From Dietzia cinnamea NBRC 102147 (GTDB taxonomy: Bacteria > Actinomycetota > Actinomycetes > Mycobacteriales > Mycobacteriaceae): a DNA stretch of 64,000 nucleotides. A program made the translations under genes and the position numbers. Below the pieces are notes generated by a model. The model was not told where the DNA came from. It ran no database searches and saw only the letters and a list, made by a program, of their open reading frames with translations. The stretch covers positions 1 through 64,000 of the forward strand of contig NZ_BCSW01000005.1 of NCBI RefSeq assembly GCF_001571065.1, in the 5' to 3' direction. Position 1 is the first letter of the stretch. Each line of letters starts with the position of its first letter. This document shows positions 29,431 through 39,408 of this stretch, piece after piece.

Positions 29431-30618
29431 ATGACCGTCGACCCCGCCCCGCCCGCCGCCCGTATCGGTGCGGGGCGGGTCGTGGTGGTCGGCGGCTCGG
29501 TGATCGGCCTGGCCTGCGCCTGGGCGATCGCCCGGTCCGGGGCCGCCGATGAGGTCGTCGTCCACGAGCCCGACGATTCCGGGCCCGGCGGCGTCCCCAC
29601 CTCGGGCGCCGCGTGGGTCGCGGGCGGCATGCTCGCCCCGTTCAGCGAGGCGTGGCCGGGGGAGGAGGCGGTGTTCGCGCTCGGCGTGGACTCGCTCCGG
29701 AGGTGGCCGGGCTTCCTCGACGCGCTCGCCCCCCACGTCCCACCCGGTCCGCCCGTCCGCACGGCCGGGTACACGCACATGCTGGCGGTCGACGAGGCCG
29801 ACGCCCGGGACCTCGACATGGCCATGGAGTGGGCGGCCAGCCAGCCCGACCCGACACGGGGCACCGACCCGGCCGGCACCAACGGCGGCGTCACCGAGGC
29901 CGATCTGCGTCGCGTGACCCGCCGCGAGCTCCGGGAGGCCGAGCCGTCCCTGGCCCGGGTCGCCCGCGCCGCCTACCGGATGGACTCCGAGGGCGCCGTC
30001 GACAACCGGGTCCTGCTCGCCGCCCTCACCCGTGCCTGTCGCGCCGAGGGAGTGACGTGGGTGCGCGGCGCCGTCGCCTCTCTCGACGACCTCGACGCGG
30101 ACCGCGTCGTCCTCGCCGCGGGCACCGGCTCCGCCGACCTGGCGGGCCTGCCCGTGCGCCCGGTCAAGGGCGAGGTCCTCCGCCTGCGGTCCCGCCCCGG
30201 GTGTGAGGACCCGCCCCGCGGCGTCGTGCGGGCCTTCGTCCGGGGCCGGCCGCTGTACCTGGTGCCGCGCGCCGGCGGTCTCGTCGTGGGCGCCACCCAG
30301 TACGAACACGGCGACGACCGGCAGGTCACCGTCGCCGGGGTCCGCGACCTGCTCGCCGACGCCGAGACGATCTTCCCCGGCGTCGGCGAGTACGAACTCG
30401 CCGAGATGATCGCCGGACTGCGGCCGATGTCGCCGGACAATCTGCCGATCCTCGGGGTCGACCCCGCCGACCCGCGGATCGTCCACGCCACCGGGCACGG
30501 ACGCAACGGGATCGCGTTGACGCCGGTCACCGCTGCGACCGTCGTCGCGACGCTGCTGGGGCGGTCGGCCCCGGGGGCGGCGGGCGCGGCGTCGCCCGAC
30601 CGCTTCGCCCGCTCCTGA
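29431..30618 (+). CDS. thiO: Glycine oxidase ThiO
   Basis: An FAD-dependent amine oxidase that turns glycine into the imine used for thiazole formation by ThiG. The 395-residue protein has the FAD motif VVVVGGSVIGLACAWAIA at about 18-35, AAWVAGGMLAPFSEAW, and the closing GLRPMSPDNLPILG and HATGHGRNGIALTP. The frame opens at 29404, but ATG 29431 was chosen since TAGGCT lies 7 nt before it. First gene of thiO-thiS-thiG. Confidence 0.92.
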   Translation: MTVDPAPPAARIGAGRVVVVGGSVIGLACAWAIARSGAADEVVVHEPDDSGPGGVPTSGAAWVAGGMLAPFSEAWPGEEAVFALGVDSLRRWPGFLDALAPHVPPGPPVRTAGYTHMLAVDEADARDLDMAMEWAASQPDPTRGTDPAGTNGGVTEADLRRVTRRELREAEPSLARVARAAYRMDSEGAVDNRVLLAALTRACRAEGVTWVRGAVASLDDLDADRVVLAAGTGSADLAGLPVRPVKGEVLRLRSRPGCEDPPRGVVRAFVRGRPLYLVPRAGGLVVGATQYEHGDDRQVTVAGVRDLLADAETIFPGVGEYELAEMIAGLRPMSPDNLPILGVDPADPRIVHATGHGRNGIALTPVTAATVVATLLGRSAPGAAGAASPDRFARS

Positions 30619-30680
30619 CCCCGGTCGTGCCCGACGGCTACGGTGGTGCCGTACGTCACGACTTCCTGCAGGAGGCCCCC

Positions 30681-31713
<1,033 letters not shown>

Positions 31714-31769
31714 GGCCCTACCGGCCGCCCGACAGCATGCGCGCGACCCGCCCGCCACCCCGCCGGCGG

Positions 31770-32435
31770 TCAGTCCTCGCTGCGCGGCACCCGCCGCACG
31801 CCGATCCCGCCCATGAGCGCCAGCCCGGTGACCCGGATGACCGGGGCGCCGGGCGGGGCCTGGCGGACCGGTCGCGGATCGGGCTTCCAGCTCCCGGACT
31901 CCTCGCCGAAGCCCCCCATCAGCCCCAGGCCCTCGATCTCCACATGGATGTCGTCGGGGACGTAGATGTCGATGCCGCCCATGATCGCGAACGCCCGGAT
32001 CGTCGTCTCGTGGGACTGCAACGAGGCGCCACGCAGGTCGATCTCGATGCCGCCCATCAGCGCGAACGCGGTGTGCACGGAGGGAAGGGTCCACGCCCCC
32101 GCCCGCTCGACGCCTCCCATGATCGCCAGCGAGTAGGCGGGCCCGCTGGCCCCGGTGACGCCCCCGGTGACGCGACGCGCCGGGGCCCCGTGCGGCCGGG
32201 TCGCGGGCGTCGAGTCGTGCTCGTGGTGGGCGATCGGCAGGTCGTGCGTCAGCTCGATGAGCTCGGACCGGAAGCGTGCGGCGTACGCCCGCGAGGTCCG
32301 GTCATCGAATTCGGCGAGCGTGAGCCTCCCCTCCGAGAAGGACTCCCGGAGGAGCTTGGCGGTGGCGTCGCGCTCGGCGTCGGAGGCGCGGACCGACGGC
32401 AGATGGCGATCCGGCTCGGGCGTGACGTCATCCAT
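31770..32435 (-). CDS. DUF1707 protein with LiaF-like C-terminal repeats
   Basis: A 221-residue cytosolic protein. Residues about 12-65 are the DUF1707 domain (RASDAERDATAKLLRESFSE, GRLTLAEFDDRT). The rest has five beta-helix-like turns each marked by MGG (AIMGGVERAG, ALMGGIEIDL, AIMGGIDIYV, GLMGGFGEES, ALMGGIGVRR), as in the C-terminal domain of LiaF envelope-stress proteins. No membrane segment is present. Start was set at ATG 32435 because TAGGCT lies 7 nt upstream; GTG 32441 is the alternative. It diverges from the ABC transporter gene. Confidence 0.82.
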   Translation of the reverse strand: MDDVTPEPDRHLPSVRASDAERDATAKLLRESFSEGRLTLAEFDDRTSRAYAARFRSELIELTHDLPIAHHEHDSTPATRPHGAPARRVTGGVTGASGPAYSLAIMGGVERAGAWTLPSVHTAFALMGGIEIDLRGASLQSHETTIRAFAIMGGIDIYVPDDIHVEIEGLGLMGGFGEESGSWKPDPRPVRQAPPGAPVIRVTGLALMGGIGVRRVPRSED

Positions 32436-32442
32436 GGTCACG

Positions 32443-32448
32443 AGCCTA
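32443..32448 (-). promoter_or_regulatory. Leaderless -10 of the DUF1707 gene
   Basis: On the minus strand TAGGCT ends 7 nt before ATG 32435. Confidence 0.5.
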
Positions 32449-32509
32449 GTACTGCACTACCTGTACGCGGGCTGAGTAGGTGAACGCACGCTGCCCGCGC
32501 CCCGGCAGG

Positions 32510-32515
32510 CAGACT
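32510..32515 (+). promoter_or_regulatory. Leaderless -10 of the ABC transporter operon
   Basis: CAGACT ends 7 nt before ATG 32523. Confidence 0.45.
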
Positions 32516-32522
32516 GGGGACC

Positions 32523-33437
32523 ATGATCGAGGTACGGAATCTCACCAAGCGCTTCGGCGCCTCCACCGCCGTGGACGACCTCAGCTTCGAGGTCCGTCCC
32601 GGCGTCGTCACCGGATTCCTCGGCCCGAACGGCGCCGGGAAGTCCACGACGATGCGGATGATGGTCGGTCTCGACACCCCCACGTCTGGGCAGGCACTGA
32701 TCAACGGCACCCCGTACCGCGAGTTGGATCGCCCCGCCCACAAGGTGGGCTGTCTGCTCGACGCGTCCTGGACCCACGCCAACCGCTCCGCCGGCGCGCA
32801 CCTGAGGATGGTCGCCGCGGCGGGCGGGGTGGCCCCGGGCCGCGTCGACGAGGTGCTCGGCCTGGTCGGCCTCACCGACGTCGCCGGCCGCAAGGTCGGC
32901 GGATACTCGCTCGGCATGCGCCAGCGACTCGGTCTGGCCACCGCCATGCTCGGCGACCCCGAGGTCCTGCTGTTCGACGAGCCCGTCAACGGACTCGACC
33001 CCGAGGGGATCCTGTGGATCCGCCGTTTCATGCACGCGCGCGCCGCAGAGGGCCGCACCGTGCTCGTCTCCTCGCACCTGCTGTCGGAGATGGCGCAGAC
33101 CGCCCAGGACCTCGTCGTGATCGGCCGCGGCAAGCTGCGCGCGCAGACCTCCGTCGAGGAGTTCCTCGACGCCGCCACATCCTCGGTGGTGTTGCGCACC
33201 CCGCACGTCGATGAGTTCACCGCCGCCGCGCGCGACGAGGGCATCGAGGCCACGTTCGACGCGGAACAGGGTGTCTTCCTCATCCAGAACCTCCGCGCGC
33301 CGCAGGTCGGCGATGTCGCCGCCAGCCTGGGGATCACCGTCCACGAACTGCACGAGAAGCGGGCGTCGCTGGAAGAGGCCTTCATGGCCCTCACCGACCA
33401 GGACGTCGAGTACCACGGTCAGGAGTCCACCCGATGA
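32523..33437 (+). CDS. ABC transporter ATP-binding protein
   Basis: A 304-residue ATPase of the DrrA/CcmA-like exporter group. It has Walker A GPNGAGKST (about 38-46), signature YSLGMRQRL (about 130), Walker B VLLFDEPVNGLDP and the H-loop VSSHLLSEM. A C-terminal extension of about 80 residues (from about 220) fits the exporter class. It overlaps the permease gene by 4 bp. The substrate is unknown; such two-gene exporters often handle antibiotics or lipids. Confidence 0.92.
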   Translation: MIEVRNLTKRFGASTAVDDLSFEVRPGVVTGFLGPNGAGKSTTMRMMVGLDTPTSGQALINGTPYRELDRPAHKVGCLLDASWTHANRSAGAHLRMVAAAGGVAPGRVDEVLGLVGLTDVAGRKVGGYSLGMRQRLGLATAMLGDPEVLLFDEPVNGLDPEGILWIRRFMHARAAEGRTVLVSSHLLSEMAQTAQDLVVIGRGKLRAQTSVEEFLDAATSSVVLRTPHVDEFTAAARDEGIEATFDAEQGVFLIQNLRAPQVGDVAASLGITVHELHEKRASLEEAFMALTDQDVEYHGQESTR

Positions 33438-34198
33438 ACCAGCTGAAGTCCGAGTGGATCAAGGTCACCACCACCAAGAGTGCCTACTGGCTGTACGCGA
33501 TCGGCATCGGCCTGGCAGTGGTGCTCGCCGTGGTCATCGGCCAGTTCGAGCAGCCCGCCACAGGGGACCCGATGGCCGGTGCGCCCGGCGGCGGCAGTGA
33601 CCCGCTGTTCGCGATCCTCGGCGTCAGTGCGTTCACCGTCCTGCTGGCGTGGATCGCCGCGATCGTCGGTGTGACCGGCGAGTACCGCTATCACACGATC
33701 AAGGCGACGTTCTTGACGACGCCGTCGCGCTGGCCTGCCATCCTGGCCAAGACCGCCCTGTTCACGGTGCTCTCGATGGTGGTCACAGCCATCGCGGTGA
33801 TCCTGGCGCTCCTCGTGGCCGGGGCGCTCTCCGGAAACGAGGGCTGGACCCCGTTCTCCGGAGACGGGCTGACCTACCTGTGGCGCTTCCCCGTCTACGC
33901 CGCACTGGGGACGATCGCGGTCACGGGCCTGGCGTACATCATGCGCAACGCCGCCGGCACGATCTCCCTGTTCCTCGTGTGGATACTGGCCCTCGAGGGC
34001 ATGGTCTCGTTGATCCCGCGGGTCGGCGAGGACATCGCCGCCTGGATGCCGTTCGCCAACGGTGACTACTGGACCCAGGGTGAGGCGGCCAAGGGCTACA
34101 TCACCTGGGGTGAATGGCCGGCGTTCGCGCTCTACGCCGCGGTGTGCGTCGTCCTGTGGGCCGTGGGCCTGGTGATGACCCTGCGCCGCGACGCCTGA
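33434..34198 (+). CDS. ABC transporter permease (ABC-2 type)
   Basis: A 254-residue membrane protein with about six hydrophobic segments: WLYAIGIGLAVVLAVVIG, FTVLLAWIAAIVGV, FTVLSMVVTAIAVILALL, LGTIAVTGLAYIM, ISLFLVWILALEGM and FALYAAVCVVLWAVGLVM. GEYRYHTIKATFLTTPSRW between TM2 and TM3 is a usual ABC-2 loop. Partner of the ATPase it overlaps. Its last codons and stop are duplicated downstream. Confidence 0.88.
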   Translation: MNQLKSEWIKVTTTKSAYWLYAIGIGLAVVLAVVIGQFEQPATGDPMAGAPGGGSDPLFAILGVSAFTVLLAWIAAIVGVTGEYRYHTIKATFLTTPSRWPAILAKTALFTVLSMVVTAIAVILALLVAGALSGNEGWTPFSGDGLTYLWRFPVYAALGTIAVTGLAYIMRNAAGTISLFLVWILALEGMVSLIPRVGEDIAAWMPFANGDYWTQGEAAKGYITWGEWPAFALYAAVCVVLWAVGLVMTLRRDA

Positions 34199-34236
34199 CC
34201 CTGCGCCGCGACGCCTGACCTCGGGCCGCGACCTCT
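34177..34236 (+). repeat. 20-bp tandem repeat over the permease stop codon
   Basis: GACCCTGCGCCGCGACGCCT occurs at 34177 and 34197 without change and at 34217 with several differences. The first copy holds the last permease codons; the second begins inside the stop. Because 20 is not a multiple of three, copy-number change would shift the end of the protein. Confidence 0.9.
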
Positions 34237-34342
34237 GACCCGCGCCGGGGCGCCCGCGGATTCACGCTCGCGATGCGCCGGACTGGGCCGCCCTTCAGGG
34301 GTAGGGTCGGAATCGATACTCGGTCGGCCCTAAGGAGTCGAG

Positions 34343-34639
34343 ATGACCGGCGGAACTTCGCTCAAGCTCGTCCACAACACCGATAGAGACCGTTTCGAGC
34401 TGTGGGACGGCGAGACCTTCATGGGACTGGTCGGGTACGAGAAGGACGGCGACGTCTACATCCTCCTGCACACCGTGATCGAGGAGCGGTTCGGTCAGCA
34501 GGGCATCGCCCGACTGCTGGTGAGCCTGGTCCTCACCCGCCTGCGGCTCGACGGGCTGAAGATCCGCCCGGTGTGCAGCTACGTGCGCCGCTTCCTCGTG
34601 CGGTTCCCCGAGTACCAGTTGCTCGTCGCCCCCAACTGA
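34343..34639 (+). CDS. Small GNAT-fold acetyltransferase-like protein
   Basis: A 98-residue protein like the short NATD1/YjdJ-type acetyltransferases: RFELWDGETFMGLVGYEKDG, LLHTVIEERFGQQGIARLLV (acetyl-CoA loop QQGIA) and KIRPVCSYVRRFLVRFPEY at the end. ATG 34343 has AAGGAG 5 nt upstream, and GATACT (34315-34320) is a likely -10, so this gene has a normal leader. Substrate unknown. Confidence 0.85.
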   Translation: MTGGTSLKLVHNTDRDRFELWDGETFMGLVGYEKDGDVYILLHTVIEERFGQQGIARLLVSLVLTRLRLDGLKIRPVCSYVRRFLVRFPEYQLLVAPN

Positions 34640-34772
34640 CACGCCGCGTCACGCCGCGCGCACCACGGCCGGCTTCGCCACGGCGGGGAGGATGCTCGCC
34701 ACGACGGGGGAGGATGTCCGACCCGATCCGTAGTGTGGGCGGCGGAAGACCGGCCATCGAACAGGACACCTC

Positions 34773-35282
34773 ATGACTTACCCGCCGCAGGGCGACAACG
34801 CCGACAACGCCGACAACACCTCCTCGTCCGGGTACACGGACTACTCCGCACAATCCGGATACGGCGGCCAGTCCGGGGCGGGGCAGGGCTCGTACGGGAC
34901 AGGCGGCTACGGCCAGGAGGCGTACGGGCAGCAGGCGTACGGGCAGGGCTCCTACGGGCAGGGTGGCTACGGCTCGCAGACGCCCGCGTACTCCGGTTCG
35001 GGCGGCTTCGCCGCGGCTCCCGGTGCCCGCCCCGGGCCGCCGTCGAACGTGGGGTGGGCGGTCGCCTCGATCCTGTTCTTCTGGCCCCTGTCGTTCATCG
35101 CGATGACGCGGGCGCTGGAGGTCTACCCGCTCTGGGCCGCCGGGCGGTACGCCGAGGCCGAGGCCGCCAGTGCGACCGCCAAGCGGCTCGGGATGATCTC
35201 GCTCGCGATCGTGGCGGTCCTCATCATCCTGTATCTGATCTTCATCTTCGCGATGGTCGGCCTGGCCTCGAGCGGCTACTAA
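34773..35282 (+). CDS. CD225/dispanin membrane protein with YGQ-rich N-terminus
   Basis: A 169-residue protein. Residues 1-75 are a low-complexity Gly/Tyr/Gln/Ser tract with repeated YGQ units. Residues about 90-165 are the CD225 (dispanin) domain with two membrane segments: VGWAVASILFFWPLSFIAMT and ISLAIVAVLIILYLIFIFAM, joined by LWAAGRYAEAEAASATAKRLG. Bacterial members are abundant in actinobacteria, without an assigned function. Preceded by GAACAGGACACC before the ATG. Confidence 0.85.
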   Translation: MTYPPQGDNADNADNTSSSGYTDYSAQSGYGGQSGAGQGSYGTGGYGQEAYGQQAYGQGSYGQGGYGSQTPAYSGSGGFAAAPGARPGPPSNVGWAVASILFFWPLSFIAMTRALEVYPLWAAGRYAEAEAASATAKRLGMISLAIVAVLIILYLIFIFAMVGLASSGY

Positions 35283-35298
35283 CGCTCAGCCCGAGCAC

Positions 35299-35334
35299 GC
35301 GCGCCGCCCACCCGGTGCCGGGTCGGCGGCGCGC
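35299..35334. terminator. Bidirectional terminator hairpin
   Basis: GCGCGCCGCC pairs with GGCGGCGCGC, then after one C/C mismatch ACCCG pairs with CGGGT around GTGC. It lies between two convergent genes. There is no U-run. Confidence 0.65.
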
Positions 35335-35343
35335 CCGCACGCC

Positions 35344-35760
35344 TCAGGACAGGCCCAGGCGCGGTGCCTCGATCGCCGGGCACGCGTCCATGACCACGTC
35401 GAGACCGGCCTCCTTGGCCCGCTGCGCGGCGGCCTCGTCGATCACGCCCAGCTGCAGCCAGACGGCCTTCGCGCCCTTGGCGATGGCGTCGTCGACCACG
35501 CCCCCGGCGAGCTCGGAGTTGACGAACACGTCCACGACGTCGATCTCGCCGGGGACCGACGCCAGGTCCGGATACCCCTGCTGACCGTGGACCGTCTCGG
35601 CCTTCGGATGGACGGGCACGATCTCGTGACCGAGGTCCCGGACGAACGCGGCGATCCGGTACGCGGTGCGCGAGGTGTTCGAGGACAGACCGACGACGGC
35701 CCACCGCCCCCTCTGGGACAGCAGACGCTCGATGACGGCCGGATCATTGGAATGGCTCAT
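35344..35760 (-). CDS. CoA-binding protein (YccU type)
   Basis: A 138-residue Rossmann-fold CoA-binding domain protein. WAVVGLSSNTSRTAYRIA (about 20-37) is the nucleotide loop; EIVPVHPKAETVHGQQGYPD, VDVVDVFVNSELA, AVWLQLGV and VVMDACPAIE are family segments. The ATG at 35760 was chosen as it starts the conserved part. Metabolic role unknown. It follows ppk2 on the same strand after 95 bp. Confidence 0.88.
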   Translation of the reverse strand: MSHSNDPAVIERLLSQRGRWAVVGLSSNTSRTAYRIAAFVRDLGHEIVPVHPKAETVHGQQGYPDLASVPGEIDVVDVFVNSELAGGVVDDAIAKGAKAVWLQLGVIDEAAAQRAKEAGLDVVMDACPAIEAPRLGLS

Positions 35761-35806
35761 ACCCCGTGCAAGGCCCCACGGCGCCCAGACATTCCCGCGC
35801 GAGCAA

Positions 35807-35873
35807 TCAGTCCCCGACGGCGTCTGCGCGCGGGGCGCTTCCTTCGCAGGCTCAGTCAGTCCCCGACGGCGTC
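35807..35873. repeat. Direct repeat of the ppk2 3' end
   Basis: TCAGTCCCCGACGGCGTC occurs at 35807-35824 and again at 35856-35873. The second copy is the ppk2 stop and last codons; the first is an extra copy downstream of it. Confidence 0.9.
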
Positions 35874-36749
35874 CTTGCCGCGCTGGACGATCCTCGGGTC
35901 CGGCTCGAACACCACCTGGTGGTCCTTCTCCGGGTAGTCGAACTGGTTGAGGAAGTAGCGCATCGCGTTGATGCGGGCCCGCTTCTTGTCGTTGGACTTG
36001 ATGGTCGTCCACGGCGCCCACTCGGTGTCCGTGCGCCGGAACATCTCCTCCTTGGCCTCGGTGTACTCGTCCCACTTGCCCAGCGACTCCAGGTCCATGG
36101 GGGAGAGCTTCCACCGGCGCACGGGGTCCAGCTGCCGGATCGCGAACCGGGTCTTCTGCTCCTCGCGGGTCACCGAGAACCACAACTTGGTGAGCCCGAT
36201 ACCCGACTCGACCAGCATCTTCTCGAACATCGGCGCCTGCTGCATGAACGTGGAGTACTGCTCGTCGGTGCAGAACCCCATGACCCGCTCGACGCCGGCG
36301 CGGTTGTACCAGGAGCGGTCGAACAGGACCAGCTCACCGCGGCTGGGCAGGTGGGTGACGTAGCGCTGGAAGTACCACTGGTGCAGCTCGGTCTCGGTGG
36401 GCTTGATGAGCGCCACGACGCGGGCCTGGCGGACGTTGATGTACTCGGTGAACCGCTTGATCGTCCCGCCCTTGCCGGCGGCGTCGCGGCCCTCGAACAC
36501 GATCACCTGCCGGTGCCCGGACTCGGCCTGCCAGCGCTGGAATTTCAGCAGTTCGATCTGCAGGAGGTACTTCTCGACCTCGTACTGGTTGCGGTCCATC
36601 CGCTCGTCGTACGGGTAGTTCTCCCGCCACGTGTCGACCGCACGGCCGGTGATGTCGATGAGGTCTGGGTCCTCGCCGTGATCGTCACGGACGGTGAAGC
36701 CCTCGGCGCGCAGCCGGTCGATGTAGTGCCGCAGCTGGAACGTGGACAT
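35856..36749 (-). CDS. ppk2: Polyphosphate kinase 2
   Basis: PPK2 moves phosphate between polyphosphate and nucleotides. The 297-residue protein has Walker A FEGRDAAGKGGTIKRF (about 85-100), LVLFDRSWYNRAGVERVMGF as Walker B and lid region, and the WKLSPMDLES and APWTTIKSNDKKRAR segments of the family. The ATG at 36749 follows the xthA stop by 1 bp, so the two are one operon. Confidence 0.94.
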   Translation of the reverse strand: MSTFQLRHYIDRLRAEGFTVRDDHGEDPDLIDITGRAVDTWRENYPYDERMDRNQYEVEKYLLQIELLKFQRWQAESGHRQVIVFEGRDAAGKGGTIKRFTEYINVRQARVVALIKPTETELHQWYFQRYVTHLPSRGELVLFDRSWYNRAGVERVMGFCTDEQYSTFMQQAPMFEKMLVESGIGLTKLWFSVTREEQKTRFAIRQLDPVRRWKLSPMDLESLGKWDEYTEAKEEMFRRTDTEWAPWTTIKSNDKKRARINAMRYFLNQFDYPEKDHQVVFEPDPRIVQRGKDAVGD

Positions 36750-36750
36750 C

Positions 36751-37551
36751 TCAGTCGAGTTCCACCACGACGGGCGCGTGGTCGGAGGCCCCCTTCCCCT
36801 TGCGCTCCTCGCGGTCGATGAAGGCCCCGGTGACGCGGGCGGCCAGCGCGGGGGAGTGCAGCTGGAAGTCGATGCGCATGCCCTTGCGCTTGGGGAAGCT
36901 CAGCCCGGTGTAGTCCCAGTACGTGTAGACGCCGGGGCCCGGGGTGTGCTCGCGGGTGACCTCGCGGAACCCGGCGCCGTCGAAGGCGGCGAACGCGAGC
37001 CGCTCGGGCCCGGAGACGTGGGTCTTGCCCTCGAAGACCTCCATGTCCCACACGTCCTCGTCGAGCGGAGCGACGTTCCAGTCGCCCACGAGCGCGACCT
37101 GGGCGTCGGGGTCGGCGGCCAGTTCGGCGGCGGCGTGGTCACGCAGTCGGGCCAGCCACTCGAGCTTGTAGGTGTAGTGCGGGTCGGACAGTTCGCGGCC
37201 GTTGGGCACGTAGAGGCTGTAGACGCGGACGCCGTCGCACACCGCGGAGATCGCGCGCGCCTCCGGGTCCTGCGACTGCTCTGGATCTTTGTGGAAGCCG
37301 GGCATGCCGTCGAAGCCCAGTCGCACGTCCTCGAGCCCGACGCGCGAGGCCACGGCGACGCCGTTCCACTGGCTCAGGCCGTGGTGGGCGACCTCGTAAC
37401 CGAGCTCGCGGAACTCCTCGTGCGGGAACTGCTCGTCCTTGCACTTGGTCTCCTGCATCGCCAGGACGTCGACGTCGGACCGGTCGAGCCAGGCGAGCAC
37501 GCGGTCCTTGCGGGCTCGGATCGAGTTCACATTCCAGGTGGCCAGGCGCAT
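36751..37551 (-). CDS. xthA: Exodeoxyribonuclease III XthA
   Basis: An AP endonuclease / 3' exonuclease of base-excision repair, 266 residues. Catalytic segments: WNVNSIRA (about 6), QETKCKDEQFP (about 33), YVPNGRE, LVGDWNVAP and the final KGASDHAPVVVEL. TAGACT ends 7 nt before the ATG at 37551, indicating a leaderless start. It corresponds to Rv0427c, followed in the same order by the Rv0428c and def homologues upstream on this strand. Confidence 0.95.
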   Translation of the reverse strand: MRLATWNVNSIRARKDRVLAWLDRSDVDVLAMQETKCKDEQFPHEEFRELGYEVAHHGLSQWNGVAVASRVGLEDVRLGFDGMPGFHKDPEQSQDPEARAISAVCDGVRVYSLYVPNGRELSDPHYTYKLEWLARLRDHAAAELAADPDAQVALVGDWNVAPLDEDVWDMEVFEGKTHVSGPERLAFAAFDGAGFREVTREHTPGPGVYTYWDYTGLSFPKRKGMRIDFQLHSPALAARVTGAFIDREERKGKGASDHAPVVVELD

Positions 37552-37558
37552 GGGTGCG

Positions 37559-37564
37559 AGTCTA
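37559..37564 (-). promoter_or_regulatory. Leaderless -10 of xthA
   Basis: On the minus strand TAGACT ends 7 nt before the xthA ATG. Confidence 0.55.
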
Positions 37565-38680
37565 TTGCGCGCCGCGCGGCGGCGTCACCGTGGGAGGCGG
37601 GGGCTGGTCGACGACGACGAGGTGCCGCAGCGAATGGTGTGGTTCGAGTCCGAGCTTGGCCCACAGGCCGCGCCCGGCGGTGTTGTCGGCGAACACGTGC
37701 AGGTGACACTCCCGCGCGCCGAGGCCGAGTCCCCAGTCGACGAGCGCGCCGGTGACGACCTCGGCGAGGCCGCGGCGGCGGTGGCCGTCGGCGGTCTGCA
37801 CGCAGGACACGGCGATCCGCGCCTGCCCGTCGGGGCCGGCGGTGACGGCTCCGCGGGCGATGGCGGCCAGCTCGCCGCCGGACTCGAGGCGGGCGAACAC
37901 GACGTGGCCGCCGGGGCCGGGATCGCCGTTGTCCGGTCCGTCGGTGAGGATGCCGGCCGTGGCGAGCATCGCCGGCCGCACGCGCTCGGGGTCCAGGCCG
38001 GCGGTGGCGTGGTAGAGGGCCAGCCAGTCGTCGTCGGGTCGATCGGCCAGCGTCACGCCCGGCCGGGTGTCGGCGGGGAAGGCGGCGTCGACCACGGCGA
38101 GCAGCGCCTCGCTGTCCGCAGTGCAGAGGAACAGGTCGCGGTCGGCGCGGATCCGCGCGGGGTCCACGGGCGCGCCGTCGAGCATCATCCGCTCCACCTT
38201 CACGAGCCGCTCGACGTCGACCAACCGCAGCGGCAGGCCGCGGGCGGCGTACCAGTCGCGCACCCCGTCGAGGTCCTCGCAACTGGCCCACGGCAGGACG
38301 GGCACGGCCGAGTTCCCGCGATACGACCAGTCGTCGCCGGCCCGACAGAACCAGCCGTCGACCAGCTCGTACTCGGGGCACGGCCACGCCAGCGCACCCG
38401 CGTACTCGTGCGCCCGGACGTCGCGGGCCCGCACCGGCCGCGGCGGTAGGACCTTGAGCACGGCGACGTCCGCGTCGGGGATCCGCAGCTCCTCGCCGGA
38501 CTCCCGGCGGACGACCAGCTCCGGCTCGAGCGCCACCACGTGACCGATGACGTCCGTGTACAGGTGCGAGGCCTCACCGGGAGCCAGATGGCGACGCACG
38601 ACCACGCGCTCGCCCACCGCCACCCGGCGGCCGGAGTTCCATCGGGACCGACCCGACAGACCCCGGTCCTGCTCAGCCAT
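37562..38680 (-). CDS. GNAT acetyltransferase (Rv0428c type)
   Basis: A 372-residue protein. The N-terminal part (about 15-80) is a beta-rich SH3-like region with [14 protein letters not shown] and [15 protein letters not shown]. The C-terminal part, from about 235, is a GNAT domain: [20 protein letters not shown] (acetyl-CoA loop RRRGLA), [21 protein letters not shown]. The tail is proline-rich. It overlaps def by 8 bp and has the same order as M. tuberculosis Rv0428c-Rv0429c, so N-terminal protein processing is a possible theme, unproven. Confidence 0.85.
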   Translation of the reverse strand: MAEQDRGLSGRSRWNSGRRVAVGERVVVRRHLAPGEASHLYTDVIGHVVALEPELVVRRESGEELRIPDADVAVLKVLPPRPVRARDVRAHEYAGALAWPCPEYELVDGWFCRAGDDWSYRGNSAVPVLPWASCEDLDGVRDWYAARGLPLRLVDVERLVKVERMMLDGAPVDPARIRADRDLFLCTADSEALLAVVDAAFPADTRPGVTLADRPDDDWLALYHATAGLDPERVRPAMLATAGILTDGPDNGDPGPGGHVVFARLESGGELAAIARGAVTAGPDGQARIAVSCVQTADGHRRRGLAEVVTGALVDWGLGLGARECHLHVFADNTAGRGLWAKLGLEPHHSLRHLVVVDQPPPPTVTPPRGAQ

Positions 38681-39344
38681 GGTCGGTGACGACCTCGTCG
38701 TCGTCGCCGTCCCAGTCCTCCTCGTCGGCGAACGGATCCGGGTCGGTGGCCGGATCCCAGCTCAGGCCCGGCACGCCCCAGCCCGCGTCGCGGATGTGGC
38801 GCTTGGCGGCCTTCTTGTTCCGCCCGATGAGGTGGTCGGTGTATACGAAGCCGTCCAGGTGGCCGACCTCGTGCTGCAGGCAGCGGGCGAACAGGCCGTA
38901 GCCCTCGACCGACACCGGCTCGCCGTGCTCGTCGGTGCCGGTCACGCGCGCCCACCACGCACGCCCGCGCGGGAAGTTGACGCCCGGGACGGACAGGCAG
39001 CCCTCGAGGTCGTCCTCGGGGTCCGGCATGGTCTCGGGGATCTCGGACGTCTCCAGGACCGGGTTGATCACGCAGCCGCGCCGGTTGAGCCAGCCGCCGC
39101 GCGCCTCGACCTCCTCGCGCGAGACGCCCTCGCCGTCCTCGGTGTCCAGGTCGGGGCAGTCGTAGACGAACACGCGCTTGCGGACGCCGATCTGGTTGGC
39201 GGCCAGGCCCACCCCGTTGGCGGCGTCCATGGTGTCGTAGAGGTCCCGGACGAGGTCCGCGATCTCCTCGGGGGACTCGGTGACGGGTTCGGTGGGCGCG
39301 TGGAGCGCGGGATCGCCGAGGATGACGATGGGACGGACGGCCAT
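38673..39344 (-). CDS. def: Peptide deformylase
   Basis: Removes the formyl group from new N-termini. The 223-residue metalloenzyme has the three motifs [10 protein letters not shown] (about 45-54), EGCLSVPG and QHEVGHLDG. The C-terminal tail is acidic ([15 protein letters not shown]), an extension beyond the usual length of about 190. TAGAAT ends 8 nt before the ATG. First gene of def-GNAT. Confidence 0.95.
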   Translation of the reverse strand: MAVRPIVILGDPALHAPTEPVTESPEEIADLVRDLYDTMDAANGVGLAANQIGVRKRVFVYDCPDLDTEDGEGVSREEVEARGGWLNRRGCVINPVLETSEIPETMPDPEDDLEGCLSVPGVNFPRGRAWWARVTGTDEHGEPVSVEGYGLFARCLQHEVGHLDGFVYTDHLIGRNKKAAKRHIRDAGWGVPGLSWDPATDPDPFADEEDWDGDDDEVVTDHG

Positions 39345-39352
39345 GGTCGCCG

Positions 39353-39358
39353 ATTCTA
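39353..39358 (-). promoter_or_regulatory. Leaderless -10 of def
   Basis: On the minus strand TAGAAT ends 8 nt before the def ATG. Confidence 0.5.
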
Positions 39359-39408
39359 GTGCGCCGGCGATGGCGGGGTGTCGGAGGCGTGTGGTTCACT
39401 ACGGGGGA

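Noticed and set aside
29390..30680. TPP riboswitch for the thi genes
   Set aside because: The 41-bp gap cannot hold one, and the 62-bp gap before thiS shows no such structure.
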